Positions 20,887 to 34,500 of a stretch of 64,000 nt of DNA are shown here, in pieces (within the stretch, counting starts at the first letter, position 1; every line of letters starts with the position of its first letter). The position numbers were made by a program, and so were the translations under genes. The notes beneath the pieces were generated by a model. The model did not search any database. It was not told the DNA's origin and saw only the letters and a program-made list of their open reading frames with translations. Origin of the DNA: Gyrodactylus bullatarudis (Eukaryota > Platyhelminthes > Monogenea > Gyrodactylidea > Gyrodactylidae); assembly GCA_012064415.1 (NCBI GenBank), contig SSNU01001268.1:310001-374000 (forward strand). Direction: 5' to 3'.

Positions 20887-23800
20887 TCAAACTGATTTCG
20901 AGGTGCTTCGACACAAAGGGTCAATACTACTTTGGAAAAATTCAAACAAAATATTCAAACTAACATTATCTTCAAGTTGATCTCTGGAATTGTCGAAAGG
21001 GATACTACTGGCTTCACTGGGATGATGTTGATTGGAATGTGATATCGTGTCAATGTCAATGAACATTTCGTCAACTGATGAGGTATGAGAGAGACAATCT
21101 GTATCATTGATCAGACATGGCCCTGATACTACCTGAGTGGTGGAGGATGGGAGTTGCGTTGTAGCCGAGGCAGATCTCTCATAGCGAGAGGGAAGTCTGC
21201 AGCCCGTCTTTGACATGACGGATGATGGCAAGGTTTTGCTAGAGGAAATTATGTTATTTACACTATACTTCTTTTATAATTTTTAAAATATTATTTTCAA
21301 TGAATTTTAAACTTTTATCCTTATTTCTGTGTCCCTACTGATGAACCATAAAAAGAAATGTACATTTGGTGAATATACCTATAAATATGATATTATGCGA
21401 ATTTTCGGACGTTTTTGAAAAATTACGTGAATCACAGAAATCACTCGACTCTTTTTGCTAGCAAACATTGAAAAGACCAAGTTTAGGTTTAATGGTATTA
21501 TTGGTACAATAAATGGAAAAATAATTTCGTATCTCACTCACAATTGGGTCTTTTGGAAAAGATTAAAAAATTTTATTCTTGTTAATGTTTTTAAAATTTA
21601 TACATGATTTTAAAAATGGCGGTTTTTACCAGAGTTCATGTATGATTTCAATTATAAAAAATTAGTTGAATGGTCGTGAAAATTTATTAGGTTTCATTCA
21701 GCTAAGCAGCATAAATTTTTTTTGCGGGAGTTAAAAAACTGGCTTGTACTGAAATCGGATCTTTTGGCCTTGCGAAGGAAGGAATGATAGTCATTGAAAA
21801 TCCTTATGATATGATATCGAGGACAGTTTACAGAGTGTACCATACCATAATGGGCCATCCCTGTATATTTATGTATGCAGGAGTATGAAAGAGTTGTCTC
21901 GTGTAGTTATAATCGAATTTACGGAGAATTTGAGGAGAGTATATTCCCATATATGCACAGATTCATTAATTCATATTAGTATATATTATAGTGATAATAA
22001 GGAGGAAAATATATAATCTGAAGAATTGCATTTGAATAATAATAATGATAATACAACATAACTGACCTAACCATATAAATATTTCCCAACTGCATATACT
22101 AACCTACCCCCACATATTCCCCACCACATTCCACACACTCTTTTACCTCCCTACATCCTCTTGTGTGATAAAAATATGCCAAGTGTATTACTGAGAATCT
22201 GAATAGGGATAATGGATGATTTTCATAGATCAAGGAAGTGAGAAATCGATTTTCTAATCGTATTAGATTTCTCTTTAATGGATGATCTCACATTTTTACC
22301 ATGAATACTCGAAAGTAGGATTGATTTTTAACACGTTTAACACATGTCATCGTCAAAAAGAAGCTTGTGTGTTCTCCATGGAAACTGAACCATAAGAGAT
22401 CTGAAAAGCTTGAATATGTTTTTGGAGATGAAATTATTCTGTAGAACAACATCTCTCCAGGATGTGAGACCAAATCTCGGAAAAGGAGAATTCTATATTG
22501 ATGGAATTAGGTCACCAAAAAGGAAGCTGTTTCAAATCTTTTGGTCTCTTTTTCATCATAATTTATTTTTTCCCTAGTCCTAATTGGACAGCCCAATAGA
22601 TAACATGTAAATAGTAAGTTATTTCCCACTAATTATGTAGGTCTAAACAATCTTTAACCCTTTCGGTGCCAACACTATTTCACAATTTTTATAAAAATCA
22701 AAATTTAGCTACGATGATACCAAGTTATTTGGCCAAAAATATTGCTAATGCAAGTTCACATTGTGGGCTTCAATTTAAACTTTAATTGATCCAGAAACCT
22801 ATCAAACTGGTAGAGTTATGAAGGTTCAAAAGAATTGGAAAATGGACATATATGCCCAGCGGCACCGAAAGGGTTAATTTGAAAAAAATTGGTATCAAGA
22901 CTATTTTAAGGTCATCTAATTTTTTGACTGAAAAACAAAATTAGACCTAGATGAGATTCAAGGTATTTATAAAATAACTTGCTCATGTGGAAAGTCAAAC
23001 ATAAGTCGTACAGAAAGAAATTCTGAGATTAGATGTAAAGAACACAAAAAGACTATAGAAAAGGTACAGGTAGCACTAAATTCAGCACTAGCCAAACACT
23101 GGGCTGATAATCCAGATCATATTATAGATTTTAATAACGTAAAAAATCTAGGAAACATGAGGAATAAGTATAAAATATGATTTTAGTGTCTATAGAAACT
23201 AAACTAAACGAGGTTGTTAACGGTAATAAGACGGATATAAATATTGAAAATCGTTGGTTAGAATTGATTGATTCAAGTTGAGAAGAAATCTGATTGGTTT
23301 AAGGTTTTAAGTATCTTAGTTTTTTTTTAAATCTCACGCCAGAAGAAGAATACGACATTTATCCGAAATATTGTGTGAGTCCAAACTAGTTTTATCAGAG
23401 TGATCTAAATGTTTTTTAATTGTTCTTGTATTGTTCCTGAACAATACCAAAGCTAAAAAGCACTCAAGGGTACTATTTTATAGTATCAGCTCTTTGGAAC
23501 ACAAAGAACAAGCTGGAATAACTAATCATCTCAAGATTTTCATAACTTGATTTGCATGAAAATATATTTTGAGCGGTAAAATTAGGGAAATTTTTTAAGT
23601 ATTATTGTTGACATGGGATTGCTTACTTGTTGTAACTGTAGTTGGGAAATTCATTGGGCATTTTAATATTCCAGAATTCAGTACCGGGGTAGTAATCACA
23701 GTTAATCTGGCCAGATTTATACTTTGTCCTGGGCCTTTGGATCATCTTGCCGAGGTCGTTAATGTGTTGGTCGTGGGTAGTAAAGTTGGTCGATGAAGGG

Positions 23801-26800
23801 AACATTTCTATTGAGTTGACAGAGTCTGGAGGAGATTCTGTAGAGTTCCTCTCACTGACAACAAACCTGGCCGATTGAGAAGAGTAGGAATGTGTCATGT
23901 GATCATCGGTGTAGTTCATCATATTTGAATTGTCATAGTGCCCACGTGGGCTTTGCTTCATATGGCCATCGTTCATTGATGAGGTCGCATAGTTTGACTT
24001 GTATGGGACTTGAGCTGAATAAATTTAATAAATTCAAGAATTTTACACATTTTTCTAACTGAAGGCCATACTAAAGTTGTTTAGAATATGAGATTTAAGA
24101 ATCTATGATTTTTTACAATAGTGATTTCCGATGGATTTTGAATTATCAAAATTTCAACGTACCTTCATTTAAGTTGAGACTTCCCAATTGATCATTATTC
24201 CATAATTTTAGGGGACTTTCACCGGGAAAGTCAGACTTTTCATTGGTGGGTGTACACTGGTAATTGTCGAGGATTGTACACGGAGAAAGTCCACGAGTAG
24301 TGTCCATAATCTCGGGTTGATTACCGGTCGAAGTGAGATTGTTCTCCCCCGTGCCTTCGATATACTGCATTAGGTGATTGTGGGTGGTATTCGAGTAGGG
24401 AGGATTAGCCATTTCATTCTTTTCATACAGGATTTGGCCAGTATGGCATAGATCATTCGTTTGCATGGCAACATCAGATGACTGAGAGAAAGAGAAATTA
24501 TAAGAGAAAAACATGAAAATAACTCTTTAATGTTGAAACTTACAAAAGTATCATCATGAGAAAAGTAGTGAGCACTTTTCTGGGGACATGTTGACGAAGG
24601 TCTATTCATTATTGGATGAGAAGTATTTCTATTGGCGGAGGTGTTGCCACCGGATGGAATGAAAAGATCAAGACTGTCAATAAAAGAGATTTCATTAATG
24701 TTTGGAGAGCAGACATTGAAAGCTTGACCTTCGTTGGAATTGGATATCAGGCCCTGAGGAGACTGGCCGAATGACGCCTGATTCGCTTGATTTTGAACAG
24801 GGTAAAAGTTTTGTTGACTTTTGAAAGAATAAAGAATTAATAGTGCACCAAACTAGTGGTATTTTGAACCAAAAATAGTCAAGAACAATCTCTATAAAAA
24901 AACCTTGAACATAATGCAATGTGTCCAATTAATCATACATGATTGAAGTGGCAATTTTCAGTATCCTATAGGGAAAGTAGTTTGTTTCTGAATAGATAAA
25001 AAATCCGGATCCCAAGTACAGAATCATAGAATAGACTTACTTGTTGAAGAAGGGCTGTGCAATAATTAGACCCCCACTAGCAGCCTTATCATGAACCGAG
25101 TCAAAGTGACGCTGGAAAGCTGGCTCTGATGGAAAGACAGCTGTACAATCTCTTATGGGACATTCGTAAACTAGTCGGACATTGGGTGTTGCTTTCGTAC
25201 GAAATTGACTATTCATATTAAATTGGCTGCTATCATTGTATTGAGCAAATACTGAGTTGGGTCTGTTCCTTATGACTATGTTGGTATCAGTAGGGATGGG
25301 AGTTGTTTTGTTAATTGAGCTAGCGGAAGATGTGGAAATTTGTGAGTTTTTGTGGGTATTGGAGTTAATAGAGGGGGCATCATTTGAGAAGAATGCCGAG
25401 TCGATAGACTGCGTCTTGTCCCGGTCATCTTTAAAGGAACCATGAAGGGAATCTGTTTACAAGAGATTATAAGAGAAATGACGGTGATTGAAAAATGATC
25501 AAGATGAACTCACAAGGGGCTCTGGAGTGATCAATGCCTTTGGGATTATGATTTTGATCAGCAGTATCTAAAGCATAGAAAAATAATAAACAGCAATGTA
25601 AGAAATCAATGAAATGTGTATTTGATATGGATATCCTTGGATCTGTTGATGACACAATAGATCAGAAGTGTAATAATAAACCAATGTATTTTATATTTTG
25701 ATGCTAACAACATAATTGATTATTCCATAATTAATTATAATGAAAAGATTGATAATTCTGGAATCGATGAGAAAAGATTTCAACTGAAACTGTTGGTTAG
25801 GGAAGGGCATATTTTTTTTTTACTTGTAGATGCTTTCAATTTATAGAAAATTGAAGAAAGAAGAGGAAATTTCTAATAAATTTTGTGTTGTAAATTTTAA
25901 TTTTGATTGAAAGTGCAAAACTTTTAATTTTGCGCCACAATTCTTCAATGAAATTTTACTACGAAGAACAATAAATTTTGGTCTTATCATGTTTTGACAA
26001 TATATTTAATTGAGAAACTCACTTGAGTATTCCCACTCTTGATGTTGGTCGACGGGTTTGTAGGAGTTCTGAAAGTTGTTGATGATTTCTTGTTCTGTCA
26101 TTGTGGCACTAAGACTACGCCTTCTCGACTGGTTACCATCTTCATCAAGTGGACGAAGGTTGGAACAATGAATAATGTGATTATCTGAATTATTCGAGGG
26201 TGGTGGAAGATAGACAAGGGGAGAATGCTCAGATTCTTCTGAATTATGAATGATCTTGACAAAGTTTTGGAGATAGATTTTCGTAGGATCCGATGTATTG
26301 ACCAGGGTTTTTTCGTTATTCGATTCAATTTGTTCTTGATTCGAGGTAATCAATAGACCCACGGGTGGATAGACAAAGTCGTCAGTCATTGGGACAGGTG
26401 GAGACTTTGTAATGAGATTGGTGGATGATCTAAAAGTGGTCTTGCCCACGGGTACATATTCATCTGGGCAAGATGTTCGAATTGACTTCAGCTGTGATGT
26501 TGGATTATGATTTAGAATAACTTTCCGGTTAGTGACAGACATATTATTCGATTTGCTCTTGGCAGCAAGAGTTAGCGATGAAAAGGATGAAGATATCGGA
26601 TAGGTTTCCTTGGATGGATAGCTCTTATTTATAGCCTTGATAGAGTAACCTATGGCTTCAGAGTTGTTGTTAGCATAATTGAGACTTTTACCTCGTTTGA
26701 GCACTTGCGATATCGGCTGATGCTGGGGAATTCTGTTGCTTGGTTCTACAATTTTATTCTAGAAAGAAAAAATAAAAAGCCTCAAGTGTTAAAGTCGCTT

Positions 26801-28066
26801 GTGTTTAACTAACTAGTGATCTTCTCGGCAAAGTGATAACGTGAAACTTTGAGGACTTGGACAAAATCGCAGAATCATCGATGAATTTACAGTTTGAGTC
26901 AAATTTTTCATCCTGATCGCCATTTGAGGGAGGCTGTACACTGTTTAGAGATTTCAGGAGAGGAATTTTCTGATGAACAGTTATTCCATTTTTGAGAACT
27001 TTTGAGACGGGAACACTGACGAAATTCTGGTCTAATGACTTGTTCACACTCAATGGTTTATTGATGGTATGAATAGAATTGAAGGAACGTCGCATGCTGA
27101 TATTCTTCATCCTGAGATTGGATTCAGCAGAAAAGGAGGGACTAAGATAGCTCTTTAAGTCATCAGAGGATAAATTGAGCATGTTTGGAATTTCTTCAAT
27201 TGTATCTTCATGATAGACTAACAGGTGTCGAATGAGAGCTTGAAGTTGATAGCGGAGGCCACAGCTCTGGTGTGGACACTATGAAAATATTATCTTAATT
27301 TTTCTCTTCACTCTTTCGTGATAGAATCAATAAATAATATCAAACATTTAGACTTATCAGTTAATAAAATAATATGAGCTTTTGTCCAGAGAAGAAAAAA
27401 AGTAGTTTAGAATCTTTTTTCTCTATCTACCTTTATTTTAATGTATGATCATCATCTGATTTGCATAAATAAAAGTTGGCTCAGAGAGAATACGTATTCG
27501 AGTTCAAATGTAGTAAATTGCTACTCCGTGTGACAAAAGAGGACAAATTCAACAAATAAAATCGTTAAATATACATTTGAATTACTCACTCTGAGTAAGC
27601 ATCTTGAATTGGACTGGAACTTTTTCTCCTCCACACATGGATTTTCACTGACTTCGTCTTCATAGGGTTTGCGGAATATTTTTTCTCTATTAGCCTTGCG
27701 TAGGTTTAAATAATTCTCACGTTCCCTCTCGACATCACGTGAAAGACTGACACGGATAACTTTACTCTTGGGTAAACAGGGAATTTTGATCACTTTAGCG
27801 GGTAACTTGCTTAAACCGTTGGATTGATTGGATTGAATAATTTCCTTTGAACATGTCTGGTCACGACTCACGGAAAAATTATTTGATCTCCTGAAACTAT
27901 CGAATACTTCCACTACCTTTTCCTCAGTAATTTGAGGCAAATCTATGTTAGGATCTAAGAGACAATTCGTTAATTGTCGATGACTCCCCAAACTTTGGGA
28001 GCATGTGTGCGAAGTCTTTTGAGTTTCGAGATTTTCAAATGAGCATTTTGCACTAAAATTGGTCAT
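20887..28066 (-). CDS. Large disordered protein with two C2H2 zinc fingers (1158 aa, 9 exons)
   Basis: Exons: 27590-28066, 26814-27278, 26023-26758, 25514-25567, 25041-25452, 24544-24817, 24163-24481, 23627-24014, 20887-21238. Every junction has GT-AG and agreeing phase, and the total is 3477 bases. The first ATG after an in-frame stop is used. Most of the protein is Ser/Asn/Thr/Pro-rich and looks disordered. Two C2H2 fingers stand far apart: C-x4-C-x11-H-x4-H just after the exon 1/2 junction (CPHQSC to HLLVYH, about residue 160) and C-x4-C-x12-H-x4-H in exon 5 (ECPIRDC to HFDSVH, about residue 680). This suggests a nuclear DNA- or RNA-binding regulator; I do not recognise an orthologue. The last intron (21239-23626, 2.4 kb) carries two mobile-element remnants. 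Its 5-prime end is 486 bp from the Salvador stop. Confidence 0.8.
22654..22877. mobile_element. TTAA-flanked MITE, piggyBac-like (216 bp)
   Basis: TTAA at 22654-22657 and 22874-22877 flank perfect 13-bp terminal inverted repeats CCCTTTCGGTGCC / GGCACCGAAAGGG. No ORF inside. It lies in the last intron of the zinc-finger gene. The terminal repeat differs from that of the element at 20172, so these are two families or subfamilies. Confidence 0.85.
22945..23282 (+). pseudogene. Penelope-like element fragment: GIY-YIG endonuclease domain
   Basis: Read rightward, 22953 onward gives GIYKITCSCGKSNISRTER, then KEHKKTI, SALAKHWADNPDHIIDF, and after a stop and frame change a stretch like VSIETKLNEVVNGNKTDINI with W-x-x-L. 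This is the layout of the GIY-YIG nuclease at the C-terminus of Penelope-like retroelements: GIYKI-C-CG-YIG-T-R, then SA-A-H, HHIDF, and a KEA-EI-LH...N--W-L tail. The second catalytic motif is degraded (NIS for YIG) and the frame is broken. No reverse transcriptase part adjoins. Confidence 0.75.
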
Positions 28067-28552
28067 AGGGTATTTTGGGAGAGATTTTGATAAGGAATTT
28101 CAATTATTTATCAAGGATTATTCAAAGATATCAATATGTAGTCAACATGAGCTAATATCATTTTTTGTAAATCTGCAAGATGGATTACTTGTTAAAACAA
28201 AATTCAAATTTATATCATGTGAATTTTTTAACTGGTTTACTGAAACTTTTTCAAATCAAATCTCTGACTTGCAAAACTATTTTTCTAGCTCATCTCTAAT
28301 ACCATGTCAAATTTTTTATTATTTTATCCCGTCTAATCAATATTATTGAGTCAATATCTAGAATAAAATCAAGTTAGAAATAGCAGTGTATTTATTTGTT
28401 GAAATTAAACAATAATTGATAAACATTAAGGCAAATTTTCAGTATATTCTCTAATATTTCGTATTATTAAATTATTTTCAAATCTATACACAACAGTTGA
28501 ATCGATATTATTCATTAGATATCTTCTGTCCGTTTGCAAAAATCAAAAGTTC
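28067..28552. other. Spacer between zinc-finger gene start and Salvador stop
   Basis: 486 bases that must hold the zinc-finger gene promoter and the Salvador 3-prime UTR. AT-rich; I see no clear core promoter motif. A 96-codon plus-strand frame here looks like chance. Confidence 0.45.
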
Positions 28553-31500
28553 CTAACTGCTTTTCAAAACTTCATTAGTATTTGAGAATATCTCCCGTAC
28601 TGGCTCCTGCATAAACATGCTCTCTGCGATGAGGTACCTTTTGCGTTCAAATTTGACAACCAGCTCTCTAAGCTCCATATAGAATAAACGATCAAGATGG
28701 TGAAGAACTTGGACCAAATCATTGTACTCCATGCACGTGAAATGATGCTAAATGCAAAAATATATGATTTTTATAGACAGAGACTTTTTAATTGAACGAA
28801 CCAGGTAATTTTTCTCATCTCTCTCATCCTTGTTATTCTTAAAGTTGTCCACTATTGGCATTAAGCCATTCATGACACGATATTTGAGCGAATTTTGCAG
28901 GTCACATAAATCGATGAACCATTGACTCTTCTCAAGATTTGTATTCTTCAAGTCTGTCTTGATCCAAAGGCTTGGATGGTGTCGTTGGCAATGAGGTATT
29001 AGCATGCTAAATTCATAATTTACTTATTAAAGGGATAATTACAAAAGGCAAACAATAGATCTTAAAAGAAGCAGACAATGTATATACAAGCCCAATAATT
29101 TGAATCCATTAAAAATTAGGATCGAAATCGTTTGATCAGTATCAGTAAGGCCCATCGTTTATCTAATTACCTGCTGCTCATTTTCTTTTAGAGATGAAAA
29201 GTTCTTACTTTCTGTAATAGACACCTTCTCTAATGGTGTCGACACGTTCCCAACAAAGAGGAATTTGTGGTGAAATAACTGGATGATCCCAGGTTGTCGT
29301 CTCAATGAGATTCTTGAATTTTGTCTCCTGTCCACTGTAGGCATAAAACATGCGACCTGTATTGGTTCGTTGTTGAGTCCAACCTTTGATAAGGGGAAAA
29401 TCTGTGGTCATTTCTTTTTCCAAAAGTTCCTATTTTGTAAAAGAAGACAAAAAATATCAAATTTATATAATAGAGGTGTCATTCTAAAATAACAGTTGCT
29501 AATAACATGCATTATGTATACTGGGTTAATTTAAATTTAGGGGGACTTGCAAAATTGGTGACTCGGGCATTGGCCTACAGTGGTAGGCCAAAATACAATT
29601 TCAAATACTTTGGTTAAATGGGATTTGAGGACCCCTGAAATTTAATTCACTTTTTCCTGTGTTGAAATTTAATAGGTGCAGTCATGATTACTAATCATTG
29701 ATTAGTCCTTGTTGTGCAATTATGGTTACAATCTTGAAAAATCTGTTTTTGATAGCTGAAGTATTTTTCATGTGTAAAGATTCGAGTACACGCTTATTAG
29801 TGCCTAGGATAAGTCCTGAATAAAAATACTCATGAAAAAACTTGGGGATATTGACAAAAAATGTATAGTATTTTCACGAATTCAATATATGTATACGGTC
29901 TATTATCAAATATCAAATAGGGTTTTTACAAAATGTATTGGTATGTTCGAGATTTAAAAAAATAACTAGTTATTTTCAATTAATGTATACTTTGTGGAGG
30001 TTTTTACTAAACCTAAGTAGATTTTTAGATAATAGACCGTAAGCATCTATTGAATTCGTGAAAATACTTTACACTTTTTGTCAATTAGCCTACTCATATA
30101 TTATGAATGAGTAATTCACGTTTTTTATCAAAGACATCCGAGTATCCACTTAAATTCATAATTTGGGAATGTGTAAGAAAGAGATATATTTAAAAACCAT
30201 ATACGTATTCCTTAAAGCATCATCAGTGGCATTGCTTTAAAAATGATAAAAGTTAAAAGATTCATTAAAGATAATATTTTACAAATAATGAAAGAAATAG
30301 TAAAAGATGAATAAAATTAGAATAATATGTAAGCTGAAAAAACACCAAAACTCTCCAATAAATAGCAACAGTGGAGAGAAAAGTGAAAAAGCTCACATAG
30401 GCCAGGGGAGTTGAATAGTTTTTTTGAACAGATAGATTGGGTTTGTATAGATTAATAAAGAATTTCTCTTTGACCCATACATCTATGCTGTTATCTCCAG
30501 GGTTTTTGTACAAAATGGAAAAATTCGAAACTGAAGCAGCATGTTTCTCCTGTTTGGTCACTTGATCTTGTAGACAGCTTCCTAATTGTTCTACCTATGT
30601 AAGAAGCACCACAGTCACATTGGAATTTATAAATTTAACTCATTTCCCAGTTAAATTTTTCCCATTTTCACTAAGTTTCCACTGGTTTCCCACTTTCACT
30701 AGTGATTTCTGTCCACTCACTGATTTCCCATTTTCACTGTAACATATACAGTCATTTTTACATTTTTTGTCAATATCCCAAAATCTTGATCAGCTATCAA
30801 AAGCAGATTTTACAAGATTGTAACCATAAAGATTGCAAAATAAATATCAATCGGACCAATCATAGACCAAATGTGTTCTAAATAGCAAAGCAATCCCTGT
30901 TAATTTGTACTGAAACTATCTTTTATGCTATTCAATCTCGAAGTTCTTGTATTCGATAAGTTTTCATGTGTAATTTCATTCAAATAGAGAATTAGCCGAG
31001 AAATTCCTGCTGATTTATGCATAAGTACGAGTTAGTTACAACATAACCATACCTGCGAATTCAAATACCCCTATTTATTCAAATAAAACTAATTGATAAT
31101 AAATACCTGAATATTGTTATACATGGCATTCTGATTGGGCAGTATGAGGAGAGGATCTTGGGGGGCAATATTATTGATAATATAACCCCCCTGGGCAGCT
31201 AAATCGCCAATTCTTTGACTACTGTTATCTCTACCCTGATTCTTTTGCATTCGACTAGCGGCCAGTCCGGTATAAATGCCTTCGTATAATTCTTGATTCG
31301 GAGTGATTGCTCTCCGATTAAGGAGACTGTTCAAGTTATCAGTGCTGGATGAGTTAACTACAGACAAAGAAGAGGATTGCATAGCGGCCAGGTCTGTAGC
31401 TGACAGAGAATTTGGGATCATACAAACAACTGGTGATGAATCTTGGTCGATGTAATTATCTAGATGATAAACTGGCCCTTGTCTGTTCATTGTGGGAAAC

Positions 31501-34500
31501 ATTTGATCTGTGGGATAGAGTAGATTTGAATTTGGATAATTTTTCCTAGTTGCATACGGGGTTGTCTCATAATTGACCATCATCGGGACAAAAGAGCCAT
31601 AACGGTTTTGAATAATGAAGTTCTTTATACTGCCGGGAGTTATTGAGGATCCGGAACGAGTAAGAGGACGACCTAGATGAGAAATTTTATTTTGATTCAT
31701 TCTAAACTCACTAATACCAGTTTTAGATTCAGTATGAAAAACTGTACTTAAAATGTATGTCCTATAATCACTGATTATAATCAGTACGTATGTAAAAAAT
31801 GCAGATTAACTATAATATTTGTCTTTTTAATTTTATAGACGGATTTAAAATTTATTCATCTTCTTCAATTTGAGTTGTCTTTTGACTGATAGGCACACTT
31901 ATTACTAGGAAAAATTGAAAGCAATTTTGGATTTAGCATGAAACAACTGTACCAGATTCGTGAGTCCAATAACTTTTGCCCATTCTCAAACTTGAACCAA
32001 ATCTCAACAGCTTCAAAAAGAAATTCGAATCAACTTTATATAGAGCAAAATAAGGAATAAAAATACAAATATTAAAGTTTAATGTTAAATTGGAACCAAC
32101 CATAAGTAGCTGGATAATTTTGAGGAATAAGAATTCTCTTTTGGGGCCATCTGTCGTTATAGATCAGAGGTTCATTTCTGGCCATCATTGGCGTCATAAC
32201 ATTGGCATTGTTGGGATTCTTTAGGTTGCCCATCATGTTACCTGGATAGACATTATCTATCGTGTTAATATTCTCACGTGTGTAGAAACCCTGGCGATAT
32301 CTATTTTGATTTTCGTAAATCTCTTGGGCAGTGGCTCGCATTGCTGGATTGTAATAGTCGCCGTTGCGTCCACAAATGTTGGGATTATTCAAATGGGTAG
32401 TGTACATATGATTCGGATAGTAGGTATTCTCTGGTAGGCTATGATACTGAATGAAAATAAGAAATGTCAATTCTAAGCATTATTTTCTTCTCATGCTCAA
32501 TAAATTCTTACTATGAAATCACTAAAATCCTCAGTTAACTTTTTACAATTTACTATTTTTACATATCATATATTGTATAAAAATATAATAAAGACATATA
32601 TCTACTGATCCAAAGAGGCTGTAGTCCGGATATAGCGATATGTGAAGCTTAAAAAAAGAAATTAAATATTGACGCTTGGGATCAAAATATTACAGGAAAA
32701 AGTGAATTTCTTTAAAAATTCTTTTGAAATTCTGGCGCGATTTCTTTAAACTTTGGAGGTGTCAGAGGAATCATACTCAATTTTACTGGATCACCAATAG
32801 ACAAAGGAAAGGTGTTATATGATTATAGTGATTAGTTATAGAAAAAGATCTTTCCACTTCAGAGGTTGAAGTTTGTCAATTTGAAGCAATCTGAATGAGA
32901 AATAATCAATTCTGATTGGTTACTTCAAATACACATGATGTTGGTATTTAATACATTAGAGGGGACAGTACAATTCTGTGTCAAAACATACATGTATGTA
33001 TGTTGTAATACGTGCAATCTGCCTTGAATTCTCACTATACTTGTAATGTATGTATCAAATTTTCATGAAATAAAACAAGAACGATTTATAGGTCAGAGGT
33101 TAAAGTGTAAATAATTTCCATTAAAAATAAAAAGGGAGTGTATATTATTTACAATAATGAATCATGATAATTTATATTTCATAAGTCTTCATTCTGTTGG
33201 GATAAATATTATATGACTTATCGACGTTGAGCATATTATATGACTTATAAAACCCGTCAAATTTTAAAATATCATTTCTTGAATGCTATGACTGTATTCA
33301 GAATTCTCAGCATATTGACATATCAAAATATACAAAAATATGATTTGAGTTGCTCTGGTAATTACCACATTTCTTTGAGTTATTTCGATTATTTTGAGCT
33401 AATTTGTGGTTGGCATCTGCGCAAGATAGATTGATAGCTCAGAGTTGTAAGAAACTCTTCCTACAATAAAATATTGGAATCAGATTTTTGATGATTTTCA
33501 TGAAAAGTCAATGGAAGAAGGAGTACAATATAATTTTTCCAGACAAAATGTTGGAAAAGAAAAGTAAAAGGTTGTATGTTTCCCATTAACAAACCTCATC
33601 CAACGGGAACTAATGATTTATTAAGATTGCATGGGAAGAAACCCTGACGAGAGTTGTAGGGATAATAATGTGTTATTCGTCCTATTCTGATGAGGAAAAA
33701 TTGTTTATTGAAACAAAAAAAACCTTGTGACAAAGAGGGAATATTGCATAGACTACGATAAGAGGGAGGAATAAAAATTTTTTTGGTTTGTCTCTGAATG
33801 AAATCTGTTCACGTGAAATTAGTCCTCGATAGAAATGTATTATAGCATCCCGTTCAATGTCAAGAGAGTTTCTTCCAGGGTCCTACAGAATTCTTATGTT
33901 CAGAATGGTTCTTAACAATTAAAATTTTACGTCAGATATTTTAAATAATACAATATCAATAAACCAACTGCATTTAATTTTTTTATAAATAAAGTTTCTA
34001 TTATATATGTCGCCGTAATTATGCTTTGTTACGTAAAAGCCCTTACCTAGTAAGCATATTTACGTTTTTCGAATATTCCTATCGAAAAAAGATTGGTTTC
34101 TGACAGTAGTTCTTAGGGAGAATTCCCTATCCGCTACAGCATCAGGTGTCAAAACAGACAGGTCTTGAACTATATTTTCCAGCAAGTTTTCCCCCGTTGA
34201 CTCCTATCTCTTAGATATTATTCTTGTCACGTTTCCTAATCACACAAATAAGATTTGAATGGTCTAATATAGGCCTTTACCAAATTCAGGAGTTTTTTAT
34301 TGTTTATCTTCTTTTACAAAAGTTTCAAGTTTGCCCCCTTAGTTTATCCACTTAATAACATGCGATAAAAGTGTCAACAACATTTGCAGAATCATTTTTT
34401 TCGTTTATTTCAGTTACGGTATAATAGACCGATGTCTTTTACACTAACAGTATCATTATTTATTTTATTTTCTTCATCAGTGTCAAAAGATGAAGATAAT

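Noticed and set aside
28059..28349. 96-codon plus-strand frame between the zinc-finger and Salvador genes
   Set aside because: Overlaps the start of the zinc-finger gene and has no motif; likely chance.
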